Shown here piece by piece: positions 33,491 through 45,379 of a DNA stretch of 64,000 nucleotides (position 1 is the stretch's first letter; each line of letters starts with the position of its first letter). The notes under the pieces were generated by a model. That model did not search any database and had not been told where the DNA came from. It was given only the letters and a program-made list of their open reading frames with translations. The stretch comes from Physcomitrium patens (Eukaryota; Streptophyta; Bryopsida; Funariales; Funariaceae): NCBI RefSeq assembly GCF_000002425.4, contig NC_037270.1, forward strand, positions 15,523,178-15,587,177, written 5' to 3'. The position numbers and the translations under genes are program-made.

Positions 33491-34450
33491 ATCTTGGCGT
33501 AGAGTCTAACATTTTTTAGTTTTTGTAATATACAACAAGTATGAAGTTTATATTTTTCTATGTGTTAAGAGTAGATTAAGCTATTGTTTAGATATTAGAT
33601 ACTAAAATCATCTAAAATCTTTCAAAAGACATCATTTATTAGATGTTGAAAAGCTCTATGTATATTTACAAGTTCAAAAGGCATAACATTATATTTAAAA
33701 TATTCATACCTAATTCAAAATTTAATCTTTTATTTATTAATTTTTTTAATATATATTAAATTATATACTTTTTATAAATCTATTTTTATCTATCTTGGCT
33801 TAATTCAATTAATCAAAAAATTTGGATATCAAAGATAGAAGGTATCCATTCTTAATGGCGATTTTGTTAAATTTTCAATAATCCACACATATTTGGAGTG
33901 ATCCAATTTTTTTTCTTTACAAATAAGATTGGAACTCTTCTTAGAAATTTTGAATGGCAAATTTTTATTAATATACTTCTTAGATTAAACCAACTCATTT
34001 TATGATAAATTATAAATTGTTCCAAATGACAATTGAACTCCCTCTTAAAGGTCAATTTAGTAATTATAAGATATTAAATGATATTAAATATTATAAAACT
34101 ACTATGACTATTAATTGTTACTTATATAGAAAAGATTTCATGAGTAACATCTTTAAAAGATAATAGATGACCATCTATGACTTCTATATGATTATGTTTA
34201 GTTTTTTTTACTTAGGGTATGCTATGTATTTTAACAAATTCTTCATTTAAAAAATAAGCTAAGTCTTTTGAATCTAATAAGATAAAAGCTTTGTGATGTT
34301 TAAGTCTTAAAATAATATCTATTTTAAAATAAAATAAAAAAATCTAAGAAAAAAATAGGACCTTCACTAGATATTGTTCATGGTTTTGACTATAAGATTT
34401 TTATTGTAGTTGGACAAACTTATTTTTTGACATAATATTTTTTGACAACC
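33140..34450 (-). pseudogene. pol pseudogene of element E (protease, RT, start of RNase H)
   Basis: On the minus strand, the protease region (about 34440-34090) encodes decayed ALILLDSKDLAYFLNEEFVK. RT follows from 34055 with NQLIYNLS- and KKNW-like remnants of the fingers, and near 33240-33140 AFEALKTNFVSTSILYCVNF leads into RNase H. The protease-RT linker is deleted around 34070-34090. A T28 run at 33463-33490 lies within the RT thumb-coding region. No catalytic motif survives intact. Confidence 0.65.
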
Positions 34451-34499
34451 ATATTCATTATTTTGTCATTATATTATTTTATTGGAAAATATTAGATAT

Positions 34500-35690
34500 T
34501 ATACTTAGGTTCTCTATAATATAAATATAATCTTTCTTATTAATGATAAGTTATTTTTTATTTAGTACGATGTTTGAAACATACTACATCAATTTGCATA
34601 TCTTCTACTTTCAAATATATGTGCTAAGAAGATGTTAAAGTTGCCATTGAATTCTAAAAATTTTAAGGCCCATTTGTGCAAATCTCATGTTGAAATTTAA
34701 AAAGTTGATTGTTATATTTCACAACTTTAGTCTATTGCTTGACTTCATGTCTGAGAATTAAGTAAGTTGAGCATCAATTTTTTTACCTCATATTTTAATC
34801 TATAGAAAAATTAACAAATAAATGTAGTATCATCCCAAGTATCAAGTCACAAGAATCGCTTGTATTCCAACTTTGATCTTGTACCATCAAACTTTTCAAA
34901 CAAGACAACTTTTGGTTTTTAATTCTTGAATGGTATTCTACTATAGGAAAAGTAACATAATTTGGTGTAAATATTGAAGCACATCAAAACATCTCTATAT
35001 CTTTATTTCTTGCCAAACTTATTATTTTTTGTGGTAGTAAATTGAATTGATGTATTTGTCACGGACATACATATAATTACCTATATGAATAGATAAAAGT
35101 ATGTAAAAGTAGATAAAAGTAGGTTAATTATGTAATATCTTCTAGAGAAGCTTCTTAGAAGCTCCATAGACGCTGCTTTGACTTTATAGGAGTCTATAGT
35201 TGACTTTTAGGCTAGAAACTTGGTCAACAAGTTAGCCATGTGCCACACATGTTGGAAGCTTAAAGAACAAGCTAACTACGTGGTCCATCCATAGAAAACT
35301 TGCCTTGCAAGCAAAGGCATGTGGCCTAGAAAGTCAACATATATTGGAGGTCTTATAGAACATCGCCATGTGGCTTCTAGTTAGATAGTATATATAGAGG
35401 CAAGAGTGAAGCCCTCTTCACTCTTGTCAACTCCTTTCTTGCTTCTAGTCTAGTTTCAAGGGTCTCTAGTTTTCTTGTATTTTGGCAATAGCCATTCTAA
35501 TTTCTTTCTTAATATACATATTTCTATTTTGTCCTATTTCTTTGAGAAAAGTCTCACTTACTCTTTAGCTTTCATCGAGTTCTTGTCCTTGACAGTATTA
35601 TAAGCATTAACTCCCTTAATTGCTCTTGCATATATGCCATTTTACTCTTCATTTCAACAAGCTCTATCATAATAATAGTTAAAAAAAAGA
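34500..35690 (-). pseudogene. gag pseudogene of element E, split by a solo LTR
   Basis: The minus-strand Gag N-terminus (about 35690-35595) reads ELVEMKSKMAYMQEQLRELM, the same subtype as elements B and D. It continues after the LTR at 35056 with the KLDGTRSKLEYKRFL-like core (about 34890) and ends near the damaged zinc knuckle at about 34500. Many stops. Confidence 0.72.
35057..35594 (+). mobile_element. Solo LTR (alpha family) with TSD GTATT
   Basis: 538 bp, TGTCACGGACATACATAT to GTCCTTGACA, flanked by GTATT at 35052-35056 and 35595-35599. It is among the least decayed alpha LTRs in the window, with GAGAAGCTTC near 35145 and TATATATAGAGGCAAG near 35391. It is inserted in the gag of element E. 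Confidence 0.93.
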
Positions 35691-35885
35691 TTTCTAATAT
35701 TACTCAAGGTAAGAAAAAAAGAGGATTGAAAACAAATAAAAAAAACAATACTAAGAACAATATCAATTTAAAAGTAGATAATTAATAACTTCTAATATAT
35801 TTTTGTTTTATTAAGAAAAATAGATAATCCACTCTTAATCAAAAAAAGATAAAGCTTTAATATTATAAATATAATTTTGTTAATC

Positions 35886-36435
35886 TATTAAAGAGAAGAA
35901 TTCAAAGAAGATAAGTAAACTAGTGAAATAAGTATTAAAGAGATATAACAAAATAATAATAACAAAGTATGTATATTCAAGAAGAAATTAGAATAGCTAT
36001 TACCAAAGTAAAGAAATCTAGAGACTCTTGAAATTAGACCAGCAAAAAAATGGAATTAACAAGAGTGAAGAAGGCTTCACTTTTGCCTCTATATATAATA
36101 TCTAAATTAGCAGCTATGTGGCAACATTCTATGAGACCTCCAATACATGTTCAATTTATAAGTCATTTATCTTAATTTTCAAGACAAGTTTTCTACATGT
36201 GCACCACATGGTTAGTTTGTACCACAAGCTATCAACACGTACAACACATGGCTAACTTATTGGCCAAGTATTCAATCTATCAATCACCTATAGATACATA
36301 TAAAGATGAAACTGCATCTATGAAGCTTTTAAGAAGCTTATCTATAAGATATTATCAAATTAATCTACTTTTATCTACTTCTATACATCTATATTATCTA
36401 CATAATTATTAGAATAAATATATATATTTGTGACA
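35886..36435 (-). repeat. 5' LTR of element E (minus strand)
   Basis: About 550 bp. The outer end is TTTGTGACA at 36435 (reversed TGTCACAAA), and the inner end is defined by aligning the leader (ATATTAAAGCTTT near 35850 is the decayed PBS). A 71-codon open frame on the opposite strand (36197-36412) is an accidental antisense reading of the LTR. Confidence 0.8.
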
Positions 36436-38425
36436 TATCTTAGTTAATTATTAAATTGTTGGTTTCTACATATATTGATGCAATAAATCATTAATAGAAA
36501 TAATCAAATTAACTTATTTAAAAGACTAAAAAAACATGAAATTAAAAAGTTAATTAATAAAATTCATAAATTTATTAATATAATGATTAAGTTTTAATCA
36601 TTATATTAAGTTTTAATCACAAGAGCATTTTTAAATGATTATTTACAAAAAAAAGAAAAAAAAGAAATATATATATATATATATATATATCAATAAAATA
36701 AGCTTAAAAATTAATAATTTTTTTTATATTTATAAAACTAAATTTTTTAAAAATAGAATATCATAACTAAAAATTTGATATAATCCAATTTCCTTAACCA
36801 TCAAAAATTTCAGGAAAAAAGAAAATAAAATAATATAATGATTTAGTTTTAAAATAGAATTTCTAAAATAGAGATTAATTTATTAATATCATTACTATTT
36901 GAAGTGATATGCTTCAGATTTATATTTATCATAAATGAAAATCTAGATTAAAATTTATATTAATGGAAAATTCTTAAGTTAATAGAATATAATTTAAAAT
37001 CTAGAAATAAATTACTGTATATTAAAAAGTATTGTACAAAATTTTTTTCAACTCATATTTGTTTTTTTCTCTCCTCCATTTTCATGTATAAATATTACTT
37101 GTAAAATCTATCACTTCTAGGTGGTATTCTGTATTTCAATAATCTTTGTAAATTACAAATTTTCATTTCTTCACATAGAGTTTGAAAGAAGTATTGCTAT
37201 TCTGATTTTTATTATGAAATCATTATTAATGCTATTATTAAATTAAATTCTAATAAGTGAAAGTGTAAATTTAAGATTAAGATTCTTAATATTTTTATTT
37301 GAGATGTTCTATGACTATTTTTTATATTTTGAAAAGATAATCTTTAGGATTCTTATTTTTTTATTTTATTGAATATTATATATAAAGAGAACTGTACCAA
37401 GATATTGATCTACATATTTTTAATTAAAAACTTATTTTTTAATTATTTTAATATAATTTTAAAACATACTACTTGGCTAATTGTGTAGTTACTTTTTAGT
37501 ATTACTTTTCTAAAATTTGAGTACTAAATGTTTTCAATATTATTTTAAATATTTTTATTATAAATATATACATATATATATATATATAATATTCGATTTT
37601 CAATAATAAATAATTTGGTGACTTACAAAATAAATTAGATATTACTTCAATTATCTTATCTCTTCAAATATTAGGGGGCGAAGAAAGAAAAAGAAAAAGA
37701 AAAATCAATATGTAGCATGAATATTTGAATTGATCTTGAGTACAAGTCAATGGATCTCCAAATATTCTACAAGGTATATTTACTACACATTGAGTATTTC
37801 AAAAATAAATTTAACCTTAAAAAATAAATCTAAATTTTAAAGATCTTTAGGGAAAAAAAAAAAAATAAGAAAAAAAAATAAAAAAAAATTCAACAAACAT
37901 ATTCACTAGAAATATGATCATATAATATCATTTCTAACTTAAAAAACTTGAAATAATTCAAATTGATAATTCAAATTTTTATAATTAAACACAATATTAA
38001 AAAATTACATGCATGCATGAATTAATATGTTTTTTTTTTAATAATTCATAAAATTTCAACCTTCATGAATACAAGAAGTATTTAATTTAATCATATTTTT
38101 GTATATCTTCTTTGAACTCAATACAACACTATCTTTCAAAAATAATGTTTTAAAGTATTATTTTATTCTTATTTTATTTCTGTTATAAAATTTATTATTT
38201 TAATAGAAATCAAAAAAATAAAATCACTATCCTGTTTTTTATTTAGAAAATTTAAAATTTTTGATATTTTCTTTATGATTTTTTTTAAAAAATTAAATAA
38301 ATTTTGTATATATAATTAAAATTTAAGAACGTACAAAAAATATTTAATCAAAATTGAATACCTTATAATAAACTTCTTGAATCTTTACTTTTATGCAAGT
38401 ATTTTCTTAAAAATATATTCAAAAT

Positions 38426-38462
<37 letters not shown>

Positions 38463-38554
38463 TTAAAAGAAATAACTCCAATGCATCTAAAATATATAAT
38501 CATCTTTTATATCATAAATATCTTCTAATTAATTTTTTCTTTAGGTATGTAAAA
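36436..38554. other. AT-rich spacer, nothing recognised
   Basis: About 2.1 kb with no open frame of interest and no alignment to the families described here. It contains (AT) runs at about 36666-36690, 37567-37587 and 38430-38460. Confidence 0.5.
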
Positions 38555-38877
38555 TGTCAAGGATATGAATCTCAGAGAACGAAAATCCTCAATACACTCT
38601 TCTATCATTGAAAGGAATTAAAAATTCTCTCAAAGATGATATAATATTAAACTAAAATAGCTATTGCCAAAAACAAGAAGACTAAAAAGTCTTGAAATAA
38701 GAATAAGGATTAGAAAGGCATTGACAAGAGTGAAGAAGGCTTCACTTTTGTCTCTATATATACTCTTAATTAGGAGCTACGTAGCAATGTCCTACAGGAC
38801 CTCTAAAATAGGTTGACTTTGCAAGACATGTATTTTAACTTGCAAGACAAGTTTTCTATATGTGTGCCACATACTTA
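38555..38877 (-). repeat. Truncated 3' LTR of element F
   Basis: Starts TGTCAAGGATATGAATC and matches the right-hand LTR at 50801 onward (CAGAGAACGAAAATCC..., CATTGACAAGAGTGAAG). It breaks at the hairpin that ends at 38919, so the LTR 5' portion and the purine tract are missing. Confidence 0.8.
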
Positions 38878-38919
38878 GCTATCAATACATGATTAAGTAT
38901 GTGGCACACATATAGAAAA
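38852..38919. repeat. Perfect 26-bp hairpin at a rearrangement junction
   Basis: TTTTCTATATGTGTGCCACA... at 38852-38877 is perfectly complementary to 38894-38919, with a 16-nt loop. The sequence is from the middle of the LTR, so a piece of LTR has been copied in reverse at the breakpoint with ORF3. Confidence 0.93.
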
Positions 38920-40271
38920 TAAAATCACCAAACATTCGGAATCTCTTCCAAGGTTGTGATACCAAACACGTTGTATCTTACCATTTGTAAGCTCCATCAA
39001 TATATCCTAATTTATTAGAATTTAGAAGTATTTATAAGTTATAAAAGTCTCATTAGAAGAAAAGTTTCAAAAATAAAATCTTAATAAATTTTAAAGGTAA
39101 TTATTTTGGTTAATTTAGAATTTTTATTTATCATTAAATATTAAAGATTAGTTATTGGGACCAATATCTTTGTTAGCTTCCTATCTATATTTTTTACCTA
39201 TAAAAATCCTATTAATGATTAGTTAGTAGTTAGAAGAAGCATGAAGAGAACTTCATATCTTTTTAGTAATTCTTTAGAAAATAGGATTTTTAGTAGATGT
39301 AAATTGATTTTATTACTATAAAAAATTACCGAGGTAGGAAAATATAGCCTCACATAGATATTATTGTTATTAAAATATTATATGATTTTTTAGAATTTTT
39401 TAGGAATTTTTATAAAAGATTTTAAGACCTTGGTAAAATTGAGTTTTACCACCTTGGGAGCCATTATGAAGAAATGAAGCAAGATTCAAAGGCCATATAA
39501 GATCTTTAGGCTAATAGGATATTTTTAAACACCATGGTGAATTTAAAAATAAAAAAAAATGATTTTTACTAATAGAATATAGGAGAATGAGCTGCTAGTC
39601 TAGTCCTTATAGAAAGGGAGGTATACAAGTCCCATATGGATTGTAGCACCTTGGGTATAGGTAGGAAGATAAGACTAAGGCCTCAAGGCCTCTTTAGACA
39701 CCTCATATACACTACTTGGAAGCCTTGGTGAAGCTCAAACTCTTGATTTCTTAAGCAAATTATCTTTGAGATAAAAATTATTCACTTAACTTGTTTATTA
39801 TTTATATTCTATTTTTAATCTATTAGAACTTACTCATAGTAAATTAAATTTATATTTTTTATATTTTTAGAAAGATAAAAAATACCTATTTAAAATTTTA
39901 TTTTTTTTACTTTTTATTTTTACATTATATTGGATGAAAATCTAATAAATAAACTATGACTAGTTTATAGTATACAATTGTTTGATTTCACTTATTTCAC
40001 TTGGTTTGTATTATTCTTCTTTTGTTCTTTGTTCTTGCTACTTCTATTTCATACCACCAATTACAAGCAACTCTTAATTGAGGCCATCTTGTAATTTGGA
40101 TTGAAGGGTGAATATTACCCTCACACCATCTATTCAAGGAAAAATATATTGTTCTTGAAGATCTTCATTCCAATTTTTTTGCCTTAAAGATTGTGATTAT
40201 CGTAATGTCTCATCTAGTAAGTCTATAAATGATAGGTCTTAAGTTGAATCTCTTAGTTGTTATTTTTCCAC
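38920..40271 (-). pseudogene. ORF3 of element F, N-terminal part, split by a foreign LTR
   Basis: On the minus strand the frame starts at 40271 (GTG in place of ATG, then GAA) and runs to 40126. It resumes at 38985 after the inserted LTR and reaches the LVIL-coding words at about 38921, about codon 69 of 141. The rest is lost at the hairpin. DST-x-EL near the N-terminus matches elements B, G and H. Confidence 0.6.
38986..40125. mobile_element. Probable solo LTR of a third family (1,140 bp) in ORF3 of element F
   Basis: The insert interrupts alignable ORF3 sequence. It begins TGTAAGCTCC and ends ACCCTCACA. The flanks are CCATT (38981-38985) and CCATC (40126-40130), a 5-bp duplication with one C/T change. 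It contains a TATA-like CTATAAAAATCC near 39200 and no coding domain. Near its end GGGTGAATATTACCC forms a small palindrome. Orientation is not determined. Confidence 0.7.
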
Positions 40272-43200
40272 CTTTTTAGCATCACAAATATATAGAAGCT
40301 ATAAAGAATGATAGAAGGTAGAATGTTATCTTTCTTTGATCTTGTTTCTTTTATAAAAAAGATTTGCTACTCTTTATCTTGATTTTGATGGATATTATTG
40401 ATGAAAAGCTTCAACTCTCTTTGCTGCATTTGCAAGATTCTTTGGTGGCTCCCATGTGCATTCACTAATATCATATGAATACCAATAAATAAGATATTAT
40501 GACAAAGTAACCATACCTTCTCATCCACATTATATTATGATTGTTCCTTGTGATAGGCATCTGTATTAATTTTTTTTCGTTCTTGACCTCCCTTTAATTA
40601 CATCTTTATTTTTGCATGTAGATTTGATAAAAAATTTGCCAAATCTTCTACTACAGGATTATCAATTTTTGAAAAGTCAAAAGTATCAAATTATGGATGA
40701 TAAATATATTTTTTTACCAAATTTATTGAGTATAAGAATGTAACAAATTATTGAATGCAAACTCTACCAATAATAAAAAAATTATCCAATCATTTTGATG
40801 ATAGTTAATAATACACCTCAAGTATTGCTCTAATAATTGATTCACCCCTTCTGTTTGCTTATTAGTTTGAAGATGAAAAACTAAAGAGAGCTTTATATCT
40901 ACCTTTAAAATCTTGAAAATGATTTTCTAAAATCTTGATACAAATTGATTTTTTTTATCCGATATAATATCTTTAGATAATCTGTGATAGCAATAGATAT
41001 TGTTAAAAAAAAATATAGCCATTTTTTTATGTGTAATTAATATTATATATAATACAAAATATACCATCTTGATAAAATAATCTATTAACACAAATATAAA
41101 AATATATAAACCTAAGATTGAAAGATCTATGATAAAATCGATAGAAATAGAAGACTATAGTTATTCTGGAATAGATAAAGACTAAAGAAGTCTATAAGAT
41201 TGATGGCGAGGAATTTTGGATCTTAAACAAACATCACATGATTGTACAAAGTCTTTGACTACCTTATATATTTGAAGCCACCAAAAATCTTTCAATATTA
41301 GCTCCAAAGTCTTGTTGTGTCGAAAATGTTTGGCTATGGGAAAATCATGAAAAGTTTGAAGAAAACATAATCATGCTCCACCTTTTGAAATGTATAATCA
41401 TTCCTCAAAATAGAGTATATTGTTCTTGATTTCAAACTTAGAAGTATTATGAGATTTAGAAGAATTATTCTTGATATTATAGATAAGAAGATTAAAGGAC
41501 ATACTTGATCAAATTTATTTGACAAACGTTGAATCAATAGTTAATATTGATTTTTTTGCTCAAAGGTGAATGTATTTCAGCTTCAAGAGAACTATTTTTT
41601 TTTTATCAAAAGATATATCTTTTTTTTTGGTATAAGATAAAAATATCTAAAAAAATACGTCCAATAAACCTTCTTATTTTTTGGGTTGATAAGTGATTTT
41701 GAAATCAAATCTTGATAAGGACATGCTCCAATGAGCTTTGGGACAACTTAAAGCCTGTGTTGACATAAAATACTTAAGGTTCTTGTAATTTGTATACATA
41801 GTGACTGGACTTGAGGCACCTTCTAAATAATGATGCCATTCTTAAAATAAATCCATGATTGCAAGGAGCTCTTTATCATGGATCTCATAATTAAACATAG
41901 CTATTGAAATTTTTTTGGAATAAAATGCTATTAGATGGAATTTGTAATCTACTACCATTTATGATAATACCACATTCAAGGAAAAATTTGGTACATCGAT
42001 TTCTATAAAATGCCTTGGAGAAGTCAATACGATATAAGATTAGTGGAAAATTAAACTTATTTTTTAAAACATCAAATAATGCTTTGGCTTCTTTACTCTA
42101 CTCAAGTTTATTTTTACAAGTCAAACATGTAAGTGGAGCTACAACTTAAAATAAGTTCTTGATGAAGATTCAATAGTAATTGACAAAGCCCAAAAAATAT
42201 TGCACATCCCTCATTGTTCTTGAAATCTTCTAATTTATGATAGTCTAGACTCTCTTTGGATCTATCATTAGTTATTTATTAAAAATGATGTATCCTACAA
42301 ATTCAACTTGAATAGTGTAGAATATACACTTTTCTAACTTGGCATATAATCTTGCAACTTTAAGTTTTTATAACACACAATAAAGATGAACTTCATGCTC
42401 TTTTGTATTTTTAGAATAGATTAAGATGTTGTTTAAATAATAAAAAAAAAAAATCATCAAGAAACTCACAAAAGACATCATTCATTAAAACTTAAAAAGC
42501 AACTAATACATTTGTGGATCCAAAAGACATGACATTATATTTAAAATGTCCATACTTGGTTGAAAATGTAATTTTCTATTGTCACGGATATACATATATA
42601 TATTAATAATTACCTATATAAATAGGTAGAAGTAGATAAAACTAGGTAAAAATAAGTTAACTATATAATATCTTCTAAAGAAGCTTCCTAAAAGCTTTAT
42701 AGATACTACTTTGACTTTATATGTGTCCATTATTGACTTTTAAGTTAGAAACTTGATCAACAAGTTAACCATGTGCAATACAAGTTGGTAGCTTGAAGAT
42801 AAGCTAACTATATGGCTTACATATAAAAAAAACTTGCCTTGTAAGTCAAGGCATGTGTCCTACAAAATCAACATATATTGGAGGTCTTATAGAACATTGC
42901 CACATAGCCCTTAATTAGATAATATATAGAAAAATAAGAGTGAAGACTTCTTCACTCTTGTCAACTCTTTTCTTCTTCCTAGTCTAGTTTCAAGAGTTTC
43001 AAGTTTTCTTGTCTTTGGAAATAAATCATTCTAGCTTCTTTTTAATCTCCTTACTTCTTTATTTTTATTTTGTCACTTTTTCTTTAACAAGTTTTTCATT
43101 GGTTTATACATCATCTTCCAATTTTTGTCCTTGATATCTATACAAATTATTTTTTTCATACGTAGCAGATTATATGCTCTTTATAGATCTATTTTTGTAT

Positions 43201-43530
43201 AGATCTTTGCTTGATTGAGTTGATGAAGAAGTCATTAAATCAAAGGTAGAAGACACCTATTTTTGATGGTGATCTTGTTGAGTCGTTGATAGTCCACACA
43301 CATTTGTAAAGATCCATTTTTTTTCTTCATAAATAAGATAGAAGTCTCAATTGGAAATTTAGAATGACATATGAAATTATTAGCCAAGTTTTATCAATGT
43401 ACTCCTTGAATGCAATCAACTCATTTAATAATAGGCTATAGATTGGTCCAAATGGTCATTGAACTCTTTTGTGAAGATCTATGGAACAATCATGAAGACA
43501 ATATTCTAAAAGCCATATCTTTTCCTACTC
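40272..43530 (-). pseudogene. pol pseudogene of element F (RT, RNase H, integrase, chromodomain)
   Basis: Minus strand, right to left: RT about 43480-42150 (interrupted by the solo LTR), RNase H about 42130-41690, integrase about 41650-40580, chromodomain about 40560-40300. The protease and the Gag zinc knuckle are absent: gag sequence ending near 43530 is fused almost directly to the RT N-terminus (FGPIYSLL-like, near 43450). That is an internal deletion of several hundred bases. Stops and indels are abundant. Confidence 0.72.
42580..43136 (+). mobile_element. Solo LTR (alpha family) with TSD TCTAT
   Basis: 557 bp, TGTCACGGATATACAT to GTCCTTGATA, flanked by TCTAT at 42575-42579 and 43137-43141. 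It is inserted in the RT of element F, in opposite orientation to it. Confidence 0.92.
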
Positions 43531-44410
43531 TATGAGGAATTTAAAATGTATTGTATTAATTTACATTAATTTTGGCCTTAATGATTAAGTTTTTAAAAAC
43601 TTAGAAGCTACCATCATTATTTGATTTCTTCTTCTTCAATCAAATCTTTATTCTTAACATCTTTCAAATAATCGATTGTTAGATGCAATGGCTTGAGCAA
43701 TAAATAGTTCTAAAGATTTTATCTTTGACATAGTTAATAATAAATCTTTGACATTATCCTTCAATCCATATCAAAATTGATTGATAAGGGATTTTTCATT
43801 CTAGTCCACGTCACAAGCAAGGCTTTAGAATTTAGCAACTTATATGGTGGTTGACTGTGATCCTTACTTTAAAGATAAGAACTTGATCTCTACTATTCTT
43901 TCTCAATCACTTTCTTCAAATACAGTTGCAAATACTTCTAGAAATGAATTCAAATTATAAAAGAATTACAAATCATTTATCATTAAAGGTACAAATCAAA
44001 AAAGAACACTTCCTGATAAAAGTATGTTCATGAATCTAACTTGAGTAAATCCATCAAAATATTAGAAAGAGCTTGATTTGATGTAGTAATCTTTGAAATT
44101 TTCATCTTATTCCATCAAAATTCTCAGGCATAATAATCCTTGTCCCCATCATACTTGTAGAAGAAAAATTCCCTAGATTTGGTTGTAGGATTAATTTACT
44201 TGCTTCTTTCAACTGCACAACTTCTTGCTATAGACTTTGAAATTTTTCCATAGGTGTAGGCATAGTATTCTAGGATTTATATTGAAAATATATAGGATTT
44301 TTACTCTTTGAGTATTGACAAACTCATGAAGATCAGCAATAGTTACAAATCTATTCTCACTTCCACTAAAAGTAGCATCCATAATCTTTTTTTTCATAGA
44401 CAAGTTAAAC
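43530..44410 (-). pseudogene. gag pseudogene of element F
   Basis: Minus-strand reading begins near 44410 (MKKKIMDATFSGSENRFVTI), then the core PENFDGIR-like text near 44110, YGLKDNVKDLLLTMSKI near 43740 and AKLMxINTIHFK near 43550. The N-terminus MDAT...SENRF matches element G (MDATPTRSENRF), the second Gag subtype of the alpha family. Stops are frequent. Confidence 0.7.
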
Positions 44411-44574
44411 AAATTAAAAAATTTAAACTAGAGGAGGGTAATGCACAATTTTTAATAAAAATTTCCACAAAGAGGGATAATCCACTTTCTTTAAGAAAAA
44501 GATCATTGTTAAAAAATAAGATTTTTTTGTTTAAAGGTAGGTAGTTTGCAACATTCAAAATACAACGCTAGAAG

Positions 44575-45125
44575 TGTATCACAAACATATACATTTATAT
44601 CAATAATTACTTATATAATTAAGTAGAAATAAGTAAATATAGTTCAATTTTATAAAATCTTTTAGTGAAGCTTCGTAGAAGCTTCATGGACACAGTTTTG
44701 ACTTTAGATGTATATGTAGGTTGGAAACTTGTCCAACAAGTTAACCACATGATTGTAGCTTGTAGGATAAGCTAACTCCACATAGTAGCTTGTAGAATAA
44801 ACAAACCATATGGCACATACATAGATAACTTGCCTTGCAAGTTAAGACATGTAGTTAGCAAAATCAACATATTTTGGAGGTCCTATAGAACATCGCCAAG
44901 TAGTTCTTAATTGAGAGTATATATGAAAGCAAAAGTGAAACCTTCTTTACTCTAGGCAATGCCATTCTAGTCTTTAGTCTTGTTTCAAGACTTTCTAGTC
45001 TTCTTATTTTTGGCAATAGCCATTTTATTTAATATTACATTATCTTTTGAGTGATTTATTAGTTCTTTTCAGTGACACAAGAGTGTATCAAGGATTCTCT
45101 TTCTTCAAGATTCATATCCCTGATA
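44575..45125 (+). repeat. 5' LTR of element G
   Basis: 551 bp, TGTATCACAAACATATAC to ATCCCTGATA. It has two GAAGCTTC words separated by GTA (44667-44685) and a duplicated TAGCTTGTAG segment shared with the 3' LTR. This is LTR subtype 2, shared with the LTRs of element F. Confidence 0.82.
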
Positions 45126-45379
45126 GTTTGATAAGAGTGCTAACATATTATTTTTATCTTATTTTAGAAGTCAGTGGATTATCCCACTTTTATTGTTGTA
45201 TTTTGAAGGTTACACTTTACCCTCCTTTTAAACAAAAAAATCTTATTTTCTAACATTGATCTTTTTTTAAAGAGAGTAGAATATCCCTCTTTGTGGAAAT
45301 TTTTATTAAAAGATATAGATTATCCTCCTCTAACTTAACTTTTTTGAATTTGTTTGAGTTGCCCATGGAATGAAAGATT

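Larger units (their letters stand above)
33140..36435 (-). mobile_element. Element E: 5' half of an alpha-family Ty3 element (minus strand)
   Basis: Reading right to left: 5' LTR (36435-35886), leader, gag, protease, RT and the first residues of RNase H, where the element is cut off near 33140 close to the right inverted arm. A solo LTR is inserted in its gag. The copy is extremely AT-rich with stops every few codons. Confidence 0.78.

Noticed and set aside
36197-36412. Similar 60-90-codon open frames at 36197-36412, 51106-51306 and 61723-61983 as a small conserved gene
   Set aside because: All three are antisense readings of the same part of alpha LTRs. Their similarity follows from LTR homology and gives no evidence of coding.
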